Source: Cerioporus squamosus
Taxonomy: Eukaryota > Basidiomycota > Agaricomycetes > Polyporales > Polyporaceae
DNA: 64,000 nucleotides
NCBI GenBank assembly: GCA_022592435.1
Contig: JABYQS010000028.1
Coordinates: forward strand, 223,575 to 287,574
Direction: 5' to 3'
The notes beneath the pieces are model-generated. The model searched no databases. It was given only the letters and a program-made list of their open reading frames with translations, and was not told the origin of the DNA. The position numbers were made by a program, and so were the translations under genes. The first letter of the stretch is position 1. Every line of letters starts with the position of its first letter. Positions 44,643 to 56,364 of this stretch are shown here, piece by piece.

Positions 44643-47600
44643 CATGAGGAAGAGCTGGATTTTGAAAAGGAACGAGGCAGGCTTATAAAGGCATATGTGT
44701 CGTGCTGTCGGGAAGTCACTCAAGCGAGTGAGGTGTTTACTTAGCAGTATTTATCAGCAAAAAATCGTCTTATTTGCTGAAGAGGGCTGGTGTGATCTAG
44801 CACAAGTATGTAGTAGGATAACACTGAAGCTAGGGTACAACCTGGGACGGAAAGGGTCAAACAAAATCTGACTAGCAAAAGACCCCGACCTTGCAACGAA
44901 GCAGTTCGGCCACACAGCACTAACATAACTCTGTAGTGCGCAAGTCTGGAGGTTCGTCACAGTTGAGTCATAAGCGCCTCTGCACCAGGGTGTTCAGTAT
45001 AACCTGGGATGGAAACGGTGAAACAGAAACACTGGAGCAGAAAAGCGCCTTCCTCGCTAGGAAATGCTTGAGTGGAAGTGCAGTGTTACCAAGCTCTAAG
45101 GCTCATGGTTAATGCTTCCACAGTCGTGAGCAGAAGGGACTTACCGCGCTGTTAAGCAGGTAGAAGTGCTTGATAATTTTGAAACTTGCTATAACCTGGG
45201 ATGTTTCTGCTTCACATGTTCATAACTAACCTAAATAGTATTCAGTCTAGTCTGCAGCTTGGTTACTTAGCGTCCCAAACCGACGTCAATTTGCATCGTC
45301 AGGGAACAATTTGAACGCAGTTTAACTTGTTACTCTACTGTGCTGGGAGTGATTATGGATCAAGTTAGTAGGTAGTTGTCCTACCAATGCACATAAAGAA
45401 CTTGTCACTTGTCACCCACATTTGGCTGCAGCCCAGGGCCCCAGGCAGTGAGAGGAGCATTTCTGCTGTTGAGCTTCACAGCACAATACATACAATGGTG
45501 ATTGCAAGTGGCCTGGTTTTGCTGTGCATTGACCTCAAGCATGTGTTTTGATAGCATGCTCTATGACTTTGATTATTGTAAAGTCAAGGTCAGTACTGTG
45601 CACTTCTGTGCACTTGGCTGTTGGAAGGCAAGTAAGACTCTTAAGCAACAAAGCTGCACTGAATCAAGGACTTGGTTGCTATACCATTTGGAATGGTTTA
45701 ATCAGCAATTTTGGTGGATTGTGACACCAGACAAATTTAGGGTGCACAAAGTGCACTGCCCCTGAATGCATCAGCAAGACTGCACTTTTTGGAAACCACA
45801 TGGGACATACTGCTGGAATCACAGACCTGAAACAGATATGGTGAGGGACCGCAGAGGGTATGAGAATGACTGTCATGGAGCCCTGCAATATACTGCAACC
45901 CTTGCAGCGCTTTATCAGGGTGTGTAGACTCACTGGCAGACCTAAAGTCTTGTGCTGTGAAAGTCTGCAGTATCAGGAGATGGCACCATATACCTATACT
46001 GTATCTATTAGCTCCATAGCCACGTGATAACTTCACCATGGGCAGAAGATACCACAAATTGCTGGTAGGCAGTGAGGTTCTTGTTGTTGTCCATCTTCAA
46101 AGCCTTGTACAGTGAGATTATCTGAGCAGTATGAGTGGATATACTGGACACAATTACAGTATCATATCTATTTTCTTTTTTTCTTCAAGCCATTTGCACA
46201 CATTTCACTGGTCGAGATGGGGTTTCTCTCCATTGACATAAATTTTAGACACCTTACCTCACTTTTTGAGTCTATCATTCCCTGTCTTTCATCCTTTTTG
46301 ATCAAATTTGCAGGCACTTACCCTCAAATGCTCTGCAAGTGACAGATGGACACTATTTACACCTTTTTCCACATATTTTCTATGGATTTAGAGTGTTCCA
46401 CACCTCTTCATGGGATTTGTTGTATGAAGAAGCCCAGAAAGGCAGGCAGAGTGCACAAGGTGCTGTATGGCACCTGAAAAGCCCTGAAAGGCTTTAAAAA
46501 GCTCCAAAAAGCCCAAAAAGGCAGCCTGCAGCAAAGAAATTTTGCTATATAAGGGAGGATACCTATATGAGGTCTAGCCAAGTTAGTATACCATAAAAAC
46601 TGACAAAAACACTGTAAATACCCAAATGTCCTGAATGGCACATAAATATACATAAAGACAACAAAAGTCTTGGAAAAGTCCTGAAGCTTTGTGAAAAAAA
46701 CATGCAAAACCAGTAAAATAGTCGTGACCATCAATTATATCCAATGAATCTCATCAATGAGGATTTGCAGTGCAGTCAGCACTAAAATAAGGTATTGGTC
46801 TTCTTGGCCCATCTTGAAAATAGTGGAGTGGGAAGTGTTGCAGATTTGGACATGCTTTCTGAAGTTGATACCAAGGTGCCATTGGCTTGGCAGAAATTGA
46901 TTTATCTATGGTGATTTGGAGGCACTGATAACCCCATATATGGCAACTCCACCAAATCAAGGAAGCCCCTGCCTTGGAGGGGCTTTCCTAATGCATCAAA
47001 AACCAGGTGGGAAAGGTGTGACAAGGGACCATGCTGTGGCAATGCACATGTGCTCAGATACTGACTATGTATAATAGCCTCCCTCCTGGTCTGATAACAA
47101 AGGTGTACCTCAATTTGTGTTGCAGTTGTTGGTTTTTGGACTCCAATTCCAATAATACACTCAATGATTTGTTCTACACTCTACAATACACAGTGTGCCA
47201 TATAATGTTTTAGACTGGGCGGGTGGGGAGCCAAGTGTCATTAGCAGTAGAGAGAGTGAATTGACTTACACTGCATACTATAACAGTAAGCCCAAAACTG
47301 AATGCTCACTGAATAGGGTAGTAAGGTGGGGACTTGATGTGTGAGATGAAGAGTTAGATGAGCTAAGACAATAAGTGGATAGTCTGAGGGTGCAGGCCTC
47401 AGGCTGGTGGTATATATACATGCAGCTGACATGCACAAAATGTGACTGATTCCCCGCACGTAGTCTGGTCCATAGTTCCAAAGCCTACCAGCAACCCCGG
47501 CTCCACAACTACGTCACCAGGGGCCCAGACCCAGTTCTCCTGCGGAGGTTTGATGCTCCACCTAGTGTCCCTCGGGACAGGGAGAACAACATTGGTCTCA

Positions 47601-47652
47601 TCTGTCTGACCGAGTCACCTACACCCTATACGCCTTAAGGTCTCCCAACATT
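44643..47652. other. AT-rich non-coding region
   Basis: About 3 kb without a credible gene. Two related words (caacctgggacggaaagggtc near 44839 and taacctgggatggaaacggtg near 45000, with a third shorter tataacctgggatg at 45190) suggest an old dispersed repeat. Small minus-strand open segments at 45680-46057 contain several Cys residues but no recognisable domain. Confidence 0.45.
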
Positions 47653-48072
47653 GTGTCAGACCAAGAGTTGCACTCCACGGTCGAGAACCACCTCGCTTCT
47701 GAGGACATCGCCGAGATGGTCCTGGGCGCAGGACTCACGGATATGCTCGAGTGGGACGATGAACCTGCACGTGCGGAGACAGCACTCAGCACAGTGTCCA
47801 AAGGTATGAGCACCACCCTTTGCGACATCCCCCTCAGCAAGTCAGAAGACACGCTTGGATCTGGAATATCCAAGTTAGAAGTTATCAAGTTGCGATGGAA
47901 CGGCAGTGTTGTCTATGCCAATGATGTGGACAGTGTAGCTGACAACCTCTCCGATATAGTCTTTGCAACCAGTGTGATCCAGCCCATTGACACAGGACCC
48001 CGTTACAATGTCAACGGGTACCTCATCGAGGACAAGGAGGATATGGTCATTGGGAGCCTCCTTGATGACTAG
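47653..48072 (+). pseudogene. Open frame of unknown origin, 3' end duplicated at 17146
   Basis: A 139-codon open frame beginning with GTG rather than ATG. The frame is also open upstream to a TAG near 47560, so this looks like an internal or last exon rather than a full gene. It is acidic (A-S-E-D-I-A-E-M-V-L; E-W-D-D-E) and ends in I-G-S-L-L-D-D, the part also present at 17146-17268. No family is recognised. Confidence 0.35.
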
Positions 48073-49775
48073 GCCTGGACGCATAGCAGATTCTGATTGG
48101 ACATTGAAACTTGCATACCTGTACTTCTTGAGTTGGTGAACGACATACCAATATCTTCTATGACCAAGACTCCCAGGCAGCCGACATAAACCTTGGAGCA
48201 GAATCGCGGGTGGCAAAGGCGTACATGTGCGCGATCGCAAACAGGGGCATCTCGAAGCAGATGAGCGTGTCCGTGAGTCCGAGCGAGATGTGCTCCGAGT
48301 CAGTGTATGGCCATGTTCAAATTCAATGCACATTCTTTGTTGCTTCATTCCTCCACAATCAATCCATGCCCCCTCCTGATGTCCTCAAACTTATGCCCTC
48401 CAAGTGTGGTGCTATCTGTGCACTGCGTAAGGAGAGTTACTCATACTGCGCAATTGGCAACAAAGTTGGCTGTTCTCCAAGCACTGCTTGGCACACTGTC
48501 AAACACAATGAAAAGTTTTACACTCGTCATTCCCTCCCACACTCTGGCTATCCCACCACTCTCACCAAATAGAAGGAACACATGGTCCTCCAGGAGCTCC
48601 GCAAGAACTGCAAGACACCATACAAGGGCATCGCGGAGGCTGCAGAGGGAGTTTCAGAGTGACAGGTGTGCGGAATTGCCAACTCAGCTAGATACCACTG
48701 GGGTAAGCCCTTCCTGAATGAGGCAGCCATCAAGCAGCACCTGATATGGGCTCAGGCAAACAAGAGGAGGAATTGGGACACCATCTTCTGGACAGACGAG
48801 ACACGGTTGGAGTTGGGAGAGAGGCCCAGGCGAGAGCATGTCACTCAGAAGGCTGGTGAGGAGTTTCTCCCCGACAACTATGCACTACGACTTTCAGGAG
48901 TGGCCGGAAGTCCATCATGTTGTGGGGCTGTGTGGCCCAGGGTTGCAAGGGACCATTCATCTGGCTGGACTTGGGAGGGGCTGCAGGGCAGCAGGGGCAG
49001 GAAGGAAAGATGAAGGGTTAGAAGGGCAGACTCGATGGGGAGTGGTATGTCAGCCAAATCCTCGAAGGCCCCCTTCTTGAATTCTACACCACCCTGAACA
49101 ATGAGAGGGTGGGCGTATGCTTGTGGTTCAAGATGGGGCCCCTGCGCACACTAGTCAAGTTGCCAAGGCTGCTTGAAAGCGTCTGGGTACATGCATCCTT
49201 GCTCATCTCTCAAATTCCCCCAATCTCAACCCCATCAAAACACACTGGAACCTACTCAAGACTTGTGTGGCACGTAAATGGGGCTCTCAGAAGTCCCTCA
49301 ATGCACTTTGGAAAGTGGCACTAGTGTTGTGCCAGGCTCAGCCTCAAGCCAGAGGCCAGGCCAGCCAAGCCGGTTGGCTCACTGGGCCAAGCCAGGCCAA
49401 CTACGCTGGCTCCGGACAGCTCATGGCCTGGCTTGTCCCCTTTCAGGCTGTGAGCTGAGCTGCTGGGCCAAGGCCTGAAGTCTAAAGTATATCTATAGAT
49501 GAGCTCAGTTAGATGAGATTGAGATATGACTTCATGTGTGCCAGTGAGCTCTTGTCCTGAACTATTCTCCTTTTGCATTTCGCTGCAAGGCCCGGGACAT
49601 GGTATTGCAGCTTGCATAGGCTTGCGCAATCCATGGCCTGGGCTGCTGAGCCATTCCTGCCTCAAATTTGGCCAAAACTTGCTCGTTTTTTCAACTTGCC
49701 GCACCTTCTTCCCACTCCTCTCAGTCTCTCCCGCTCTCTCGCCTTCATCTACTTGCTGTCTGGGTCTCTTGCACG

Positions 49776-52700
49776 ATGGAGACTGGCGCTGCACGCCCCA
49801 AACACAGGATGAACCTCGCCTCGAAACTGCTCAGTGGCAACAATGTCATGGAGCCCGAGATTTCCATGCACCGGGGCCGTCCCGCAGACGCTGCACAGGC
49901 CGCAGAAGCAGCTCCCAGAAATGCCAATGCTTCTCCCACCCCAGCTCTCACACAGGCAGATGCCATCAACACTGGTGACTGCCGCAACTCTGCAGCTGTT
50001 GCTCCCCCTCTCCTCTCTCCCCACTCCGAGCTCCTTGGTCCCAGCATAGGACTGAGCCTGTCAACTGCCCAGCAAGAACCCCAGAGTGTGTTGTTGCTGA
50101 GCAACCCATCTCGTTGCCGTGTTCCCTCACCGACAGTCGAAGAAATTGAGGATGAAGATGCACTGCGGCACCATAAAGGGCCCAGAAGTAAGTCATTCAA
50201 GCTGTGTGCAGTTTCGTTGAGCTCATAGGTGCTACAGGCAAGCAGATGGCCTCAAACATTGTCGAGTCCGATGTGTCCAACGTCAAATTTGTCGGCGAGA
50301 GTTCCTCAAACCCTGCTGCAGCACAGCAAAAGAAGAAGTGTGCGTATATAAGTACTCCACTACAAGCTCCCTGTGTCTGATGAGTCTTCTGCAGCTCACA
50401 AGTGTTCACGCAAGGACAAGACGGCTGCTGACGAGGTCAACGAGGCCGGGTTCCTTGTGGACATTGATGTACAGCCGATCACGCAGCCCACCACCGCCCT
50501 GAAGAAGGCGACTATTGCCGACATTGAGGTGTTCTTTGGCGATCCATATACGAAGATTGGTGCCTTGGGGACGCCAAAGCTGCATTGCAACTGCAAAAAG
50601 TGCCTGTGAGTATCACCTTCAAGTCTGTATTGTGTGATACTTACCATGTGCGCCCAGTATCAAAGCCACGATCATCAATGACACCTCGACATTGTGCCGT
50701 CATCTTGATTCCACACACAGGTTCAGTCAAGATGAGCCCAGTACTTCGTAGATTATATTGCTAACGCGACATCCACAGGCTGTGTACTGTAAATGGGCAC
50801 TCAAGAACAACTTCAAATCAAAGGTCCCCAGCGATGTCAAAGAGCGCAAAGCTGCTGAGGAGGCGGAGAAGCGGCAGCAGAGCACACTCAAGCCCCACCT
50901 CAAGGAGCTTCCCCTTCAGGAGCGAAGATCGTCTACACCGAGGCGGTGTTCTGCTGTGCAGTCATTGAGTGGCTGATTGCTACTGAGCAGGTCAGTCAAC
51001 GACTGCTATGAACATCCACTTTCTGTCTGACTACTGCCCACAGCCTATCTCTGCAGTTGAACACCCGATGTTCAATCGGATGATTGAGATTGCTGCTGCA
51101 GCAACAAAGGGTGCAAGCATTCCGTCCAGGAAAGCTGCCCCAGCCAAGATCATGGCCATGTTCAATGTGGAGATGATGGACTCCGCAAGCGGTGATACAA
51201 CTCGTCAAGATCTGTGGCCACAACAGACAACCACACTCCTGAGAAAAGAATGTGTGCAAGTGGGTGTCTCCGCTACCTAACCACTGGCCAGGGCCAGAAG
51301 AAGAAAGTAGTAGAAATGGGGGGAAGAGTGAAGTAAAAATAATGCGAGGTGAACTGAGGGGGCTCAGTGCAGACGGCTAGTATCGTACGCAGGATGTCTC
51401 AAAATCAGCTGGACGAAGTAACACAAAACTCGTAATGAGGGGAGAACGGAGGTGGACAAATGAGTGTGTAGAATATTGGAATGAACGGACGAGGAACGCC
51501 TCTTCTGTGAGGCTTCAAAAGTGGCAGTACCGCGGCGGCGGTCTGAGCTTTGGTACTTTGGTGACTTCTGAACTTCTGTCGGATCGGTCAGTGGTGGTCC
51601 AAAGCTGAGGTTGCTATCAACGGTACATCTGCTATCTAAAGATCAGAAGCGCCAGAGAGACAATCTAAGTACTGTAACTAAAGTAAAGGTAAGTCCAAAA
51701 CTAAGCAAAATACGAACCCAGACAAGCTCAGTGCTCATCAGCAGTTTAACAATGTAAGTTTTTGACGCTATTGCCTGCATTGGTTCTCATCTATATTAAT
51801 GCACTCACATTCACCATAGAAGGACAAAGTGTCAGGCGAGATCAGTCTCACATGTGACATGTGGCAGGCAGACTCAGTCAATGGGTACTTTGCTGTAACT
51901 GCGCACTGGATGGAGGAGGTGTAAGAGTCCCAATGGGAGCTCAAGAACGCGATCATCGGCTTTACAAGGTTGAACAATGCACACAATGGGCGGCACCTCA
52001 GACAGGCTCTCTTCAAGATCATCCAGTGAGTGGGCATCGAGCACAAGGTATATATATGTTCCGTCCAGTGTTTGATATGTGATATGCTGACCTTGCAACT
52101 GCAGGTCGGCCACATTACATGCGATAATGCCAAGGATAACGGCACGATGCTGCGTGAATTTGCTGTTCACATCAAGGAGTCAATGGGCAAGAACTTTGAT
52201 CCAAACAAGTGTCATGTAAAGTATGTACTTGTCCTCTGTTTATCTGTGAACCCCAGTCTGACCCCTTCTGTACAGCTACCTTGCTCACGTCATCAATCTC
52301 ACGACCCAGGCCCTCATCTCAACATACAGCAAGACACCACACTTCGACCCTGCAACATCCGATGAGCACCTCAAGATTTTGGAGAACCAAGGCTGGGATG
52401 AAGTCGGCCTAATACGTGCTATCGCTGTGAAGGTATTTCAACTGTCCTGTGTTGCCCGTACATGAGCATAGCTGATGTGTTTACTTGTAGGAGCACTCCT
52501 CTGCTAAGCACAAAGAAATCATGTGCACAATTCAGAAGGAAGCCAATGTTGCCAAGCCCCTTCAGCTCCTCATCAACAGCAAGACCCAGTGGTCGTCGAC
52601 ATTCTTGATGCTCCACCGTGCTGAACAGAATTATGAGGTTCATCAGTGTCAAAGTACATGTTATCATACTGCCTAACGTCTGTCTGCAGCACATCAAGAA

Positions 52701-53984
52701 GTTCATCTTCCAGATTGCTAATGAAGAGCAGGATATGGACAAGGCTATGAAGCTCATCAACCTATCTCTCACAGAGGTCAAGTGGGAACACGTTGGGCTT
52801 TTCCTGAACCTGCTGGCGGTATGTGTGACTTCCCCAGGTCAAATTCTGTACATAGTACTGAGTCCATTCTGCTTGAATCTGACAAGACCCCGACTCTTGA
52901 CAAGGCTATCCCTGCACTTGAGGTGCTGCACAATGCTTGGCGCGCAAAGCTCAAGTCGCCAAAATACGCCGCCTTTTGACCCACCTTAGAGGCTGCTATT
53001 GCAAAGTTAGTAGAATACTATGAGAAGACCGACAATTCTGCGTACATAGTGAACATGTGTACATCCTTTATGACAGCTTTGTTCACATGACTGTAATGAT
53101 GTACTAATCATCTCCTGACTAGATCTCATGTCTAACTCAAAAGGTGAGCACATGAAGATGCACTGGAGCACCACTCGTCAGCATAAGGCTGAGGAGTGCA
53201 TGGAGAAAATCATGAGTATTCCAGAGCTTGTCACCTTGTCACTCACATGCTCACTGTGTAGCGCTCCCAGTTTGCTGAATGGTGGAAGAAGCTGCATGCT
53301 GATGGTGGGACAGCTTTGCCCACAAAGCCATCAAAGTCGCAACCCTCAAAAATTCTCCTCTCTGTCTCTGATGATGAAGATAGCATGCTAACTTGCCAGA
53401 ACAATGCAGCAACAAGTCAAGTACCAATGAACTCTTGCAAGCCATATCTTGCAGACTTCAAGAAGTTCCTTGAGACCGTAGAACCCGTCCCAGAGGGTAT
53501 GTCTCCCATCCAGTGGTGGGGTGTGCATATATTTTGTTATATCCCTAGTCTCCGATGCAACCCTCACATTCTTGTTCACAGATCAATGCCTCCTGTTATC
53601 CGGTGTGGGCTTCGCTCGCTCATGACTACCTTGCAATCATGGCAACATCTGTTTTGAGTGAGCAAGCTTTTTCACAGGGTGGCATCATGATCTGGGACCG
53701 TTGTACTCGTCTCAAAGCTGACGTTGTGGAGGCACTGCAGTTTTCTGAAGTGCACTATCCGCAAGGACCTACTCGTGCAGGCTGCTGTCCCAGAGTCAGA
53801 GCTTGAGATCCCAGATGATGTTGGTAACGATGACAGCATTGTACCAGGTTCTGAGACCATACAGCAAGGGGCTGTACAGACCATGAGTTGGGACAACATT
53901 CTTGATGATGATGACGACGATCTGTATGAGCCTCAGCCTGAGGGTGAGGGATATGGTGAGGAGAGTGGTGATGATGTAGATTAA
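49776..53984 (+). pseudogene. hAT transposase, inactivated
   Basis: Exon 49776-50187 (ATG at 49776), 50229-50339, 50395-50605 and 50658-50720 join in phase. They encode a BED-type zinc finger (H-C-N-C-K-K-C...L-C-R-H-L-D-S-T-H). Later segments carry hAT landmarks: I-S-L-T-C-D-M-W-Q-A-D-S (51839), G-H-I-T-C-D-N-A (52110), and the C-terminal dimerisation block with Y-P-V-W-A-S-L-A-H-D-Y-L-A-I and S-V-L-S-E-Q-A-F-S (53590-53680), ending in an acidic tail at 53984. Breaks seen: TAA at 51922-51924, TGA at 52027-52029, TGA at 52977-52979, a phase mismatch at the 50720/50779 junction, and a 0.54-kb insertion at 51182-51720. Confidence 0.85.
51182..51720. mobile_element. 539-bp insertion inside the hAT transposase gene
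   Basis: Unrelated to hAT coding sequence. Removing 51182-51720 plus one GAC joins ATG-ATG-GAC directly to AAG-CTC-AGT (M-M-D-K-L-S-A-H), restoring an uninterrupted exon. GAC is present at both edges (51179-51181 and 51721-51723), so a 3-bp duplication is possible. No terminal inverted repeat or TG...CA ends were seen, and the class is unknown. Confidence 0.55.
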
Positions 53985-54386
53985 AGTATTGTAGTAGTGT
54001 ACATGATCTATTCTGACGACTACTGATACCTCTATAACAGGCCAGGGCTTAAGCCAAAGCCAGGCCTGACCAAGCCTGGCTACATGGCCCATGGCTTGGC
54101 CTGCCTATCAAATGGGCCTGTGGCCGCTGTCAGCCAGGCCAAAGCCATGGCTTCTGGGCCAAGCCAGGCCAAGCACAACACTAAACTGTGGCACAACGGG
54201 TGAGGTCATAGGGAGCATGTCTAAAAAGAGTGAAGGCTGTTAAGAAGGCTAGAGGACGTCACACCAGCTTTAAACTTTGTATCATGAAAGACAATCTGGC
54301 TAGTGATCTATTGTATGCAGCATCTCAATTGTGTAGCTGAAATATACTACAAACTAATTCTACGCATCCGACATCCGATGGGCGCT

Positions 54387-54507
54387 TACCATGGGTGTTC
54401 GAACACTTTTGGCACCCACAAGTACATATACCCATGTGGGTACAGGTACAGGTGGCCATGGGTCGACCCGTGCCAAATCTGTACTAGTATGATAGTTACC
54501 CATGGTA
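54387..54507. repeat. Small inverted-repeat element, possibly a derived end of the hAT-type family
   Basis: A 10-bp inverted repeat TACCATGGGT / ACCCATGGTA bounds about 121 bp that contain gggtacaggtacaggt and gacccgtgcc, the same kind of words as the termini of the 1.07-kb element. The flanking 8 bases do not match. Confidence 0.35.
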
Positions 54508-54693
54508 TCCGAGCGGTAATACTGAACTCCATGCTTACACAGCTGGAAGTTCCAGTTTCCAGAAGTGGTGGTGCAGGAACTGCACAGTTTCAGTTTGGGG
54601 GCTTGGCATATGTGTAGCTTGAATGGTTGTAATAGTCATTGCTTATGGTCTTGAAGTCTATATAAATCACAGTACCTAGAAATGGCAAGAGAC

Positions 54694-55758
54694 TAGAGTG
54701 TAGCACGGGGCATCCCGTGGGGCTCTCGGACCTGTCCCGGCCCCGGCCCATCAAAAACCTGATCCGTGGACCCGCAGGTTCCCACGGGTACGGGGCTAAG
54801 CGCTGGGGCTCATGGGTACCGCAGGTACGGGTACCCAGCGGATTGTCTGTTGGGTTATCTCTAGTTTTTCACCCTCATACACTTCCTGCTTGCTTCACCT
54901 CTCATTCTAGGCCATTTGGACATCATTCTCATGCTTTTCAAGGCTTCTGAAGGCTGTCTAGTCGACTATCTGTGACTCTCTTTGCCCTACTCATCTCAGA
55001 CTGGAAGAACATGCCATATCTCAGCCATATTCCACAAATCCTCAAGATCTTAGGCTTGTTATTCAGTGGGAAGGAAGGGCAAGGCAGTAGATGATGAGAA
55101 GAACGAGACTATCTGAACTGGTAAGTGTAATACCTCCAAGTCTCCTCCCCATTCCCATCCCCTAGAGCGGTCAAGACATCCCGCTCTCCTACCCCCAGTT
55201 CTCGTTCGTTTGGGCTGCTTGGGGGCTCTATCGAACGCCCCATGTTCGCGCATTTGAATGAGCCATCTGTGGTCGCAGTACGGGCACTATCACGGTTGGT
55301 ATGGCTGATTGACTGTGCCAGCCTGTTGCTGCACAGACAATCGGCCATATCGTCATGGTATTACAGTGTATCAGCCTCAGTTTTGGCCTATGCACTCATG
55401 AGTCGCTTGCAAACGTGTGGCTAAATTTGTGTGTGGTTACGCTGACTCGTTCACCTTCTAGAGCAGACGCAAGGGGCTACCATTGAGCAGTATTGATAGC
55501 TCTGTAGCGCTCTTTGCAGTGGACGCCTCATGTTGCGCTTTACATCGCTAGAAAGTTACTGCTCGTAGCTTTCTGACGGTATGAAATCATCATGAGACGT
55601 TCACATTTGGCCGCTGTAGCAGTGTATCTCGTGGGTGTCACAACCGTGCACGGGTCACAGGTTTCTGGCGGGGTGGTCAGACCGTGACCCGGCTCCTGTA
55701 CCCGTCTGTGACACCCGTCAAAACCCGTACGGGATTCCAAGCCCCATGACACTCCCTA
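54694..55758 (-). mobile_element. hAT-type non-autonomous element, copy 2, with 8-bp target duplication
   Basis: 1,065 bp, inverted relative to copy 1 (16061-17128). Its ends TAGAGTGTAGCACGGGG and (inverse) TAGGGAGTGTCATGGGG match the copy 1 termini in the core. It is flanked by perfect 8-bp direct repeats CAAGAGAC (54686-54693 and 55759-55766). Shared interior landmarks include a gaaag...cgtagctttc hairpin region and the gttcg/cgaac tract. No coding capacity. Confidence 0.88.
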
Positions 55759-55766
55759 CAAGAGAC

Positions 55767-56364
55767 TCTCAAACTTGACCCCTTTGCAGTCTTCCCCACC
55801 CATCCCAATGGTGTGTGGCACCTCCAGCTGCTCCACATTAGTAGGATGGGAAATCCCTTACAATCTTAGCACCTTAGTGGGTCTTACCAGCCTCCCATGT
55901 CACGCTCGTGCTTGATGGTTTCAAGTCAGCTTCGGCTCAAACTTTGTAAGCATGCTCTCTTGGTCCAAGGCTACCGTCCTATGAAGTTTTGGTGATGGTA
56001 AGAGCTGCAAATTTGGTGAATAAAGACTTGCACGTGGGGGCAGGAATCCGCGGTGTCTGTCGTGGCTGTGCTTGTGGGCGTCTTGAGGCCTCTTACCGTC
56101 CTTAACTATCTTAATTGCACATTTAAGGATGATTAAGGAAAATCCCAAAGTAACGATGCAGCACAAACAAGCGCGTGCAATGCAAAGCAGCCCACTGCAA
56201 AGAAGCTGTTACGGTTGCCTACTAATGCATTCAAGTGTTAGTAGCAGCCGCACTATATCTACCCAAGTATAGTTGATGAGGCCGACTGTGCGACGAGCAC
56301 AGTGAGCGGAAGTGAGAGAAAAGGGAGAAGAGAAAAGGTCGTGTTGGCGAGTATAGAATACAAG
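55767..56364. other. Unassigned sequence between two elements
   Basis: No gene or repeat recognised between the hAT-type copy 2 duplication and the Gypsy 5' LTR. The five bases before the LTR are ACAAG; the partner copy of a target duplication would lie outside the window. Confidence 0.4.

Larger units (their letters stand above)
49322..54187 (+). mobile_element. hAT transposon inserted in the Tc1/mariner gene
   Basis: The left end TAGTGTTGTGCCAGGC and the right end (inverse complement TAGTGTTGTGCTTGGC, ending at 54183) are terminal inverted repeats. Subterminal ggccaggcc/gccaagccagg words crowd both ends (49330-49480 and 54040-54175). GTGGCAC lies immediately left (49315-49321) and again at 54188-54194. 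With the next base this is a 7 of 8 match (AGTGGCAC / TGTGGCAC) for a hAT-type 8-bp duplication; four bases (AACT) separate the right copy from the repeat end. The element encodes its own transposase, now inactive. Confidence 0.85.
48366..54340 (+). pseudogene. Tc1/mariner transposase, split by a hAT insertion
   Basis: The N-terminal part is 48366-49321 and the C-terminal end resumes at 54188-54340; 49322-54187 is the inserted hAT element. HTH region: A-I-G-N-K-V-G-C-S-P-S-T-A-W-H-T-V. Catalytic motifs: W-T-D-E-T (about 48795) and V-V-Q-D-G-A-P-A-H-T (about 49120). The third reads L-N-P-I-K instead of L-N-P-I-E. In-frame TAG (48570-48572) and TGA (about 48660) stops and at least two frameshifts (about 48890 and 49010) add to the loss. 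The last part encodes G-R-H-T-S-F and stops at 54338-54340. Terminal repeats of this element were not located. Confidence 0.85.

Noticed and set aside
49322..54183. The hAT element as autonomous driver of the 1.07-kb elements
   Set aside because: Terminal sequences differ (TAGTGTTGTGC versus TAGGGTGTGCCACGGG) and the subterminal words are unrelated.
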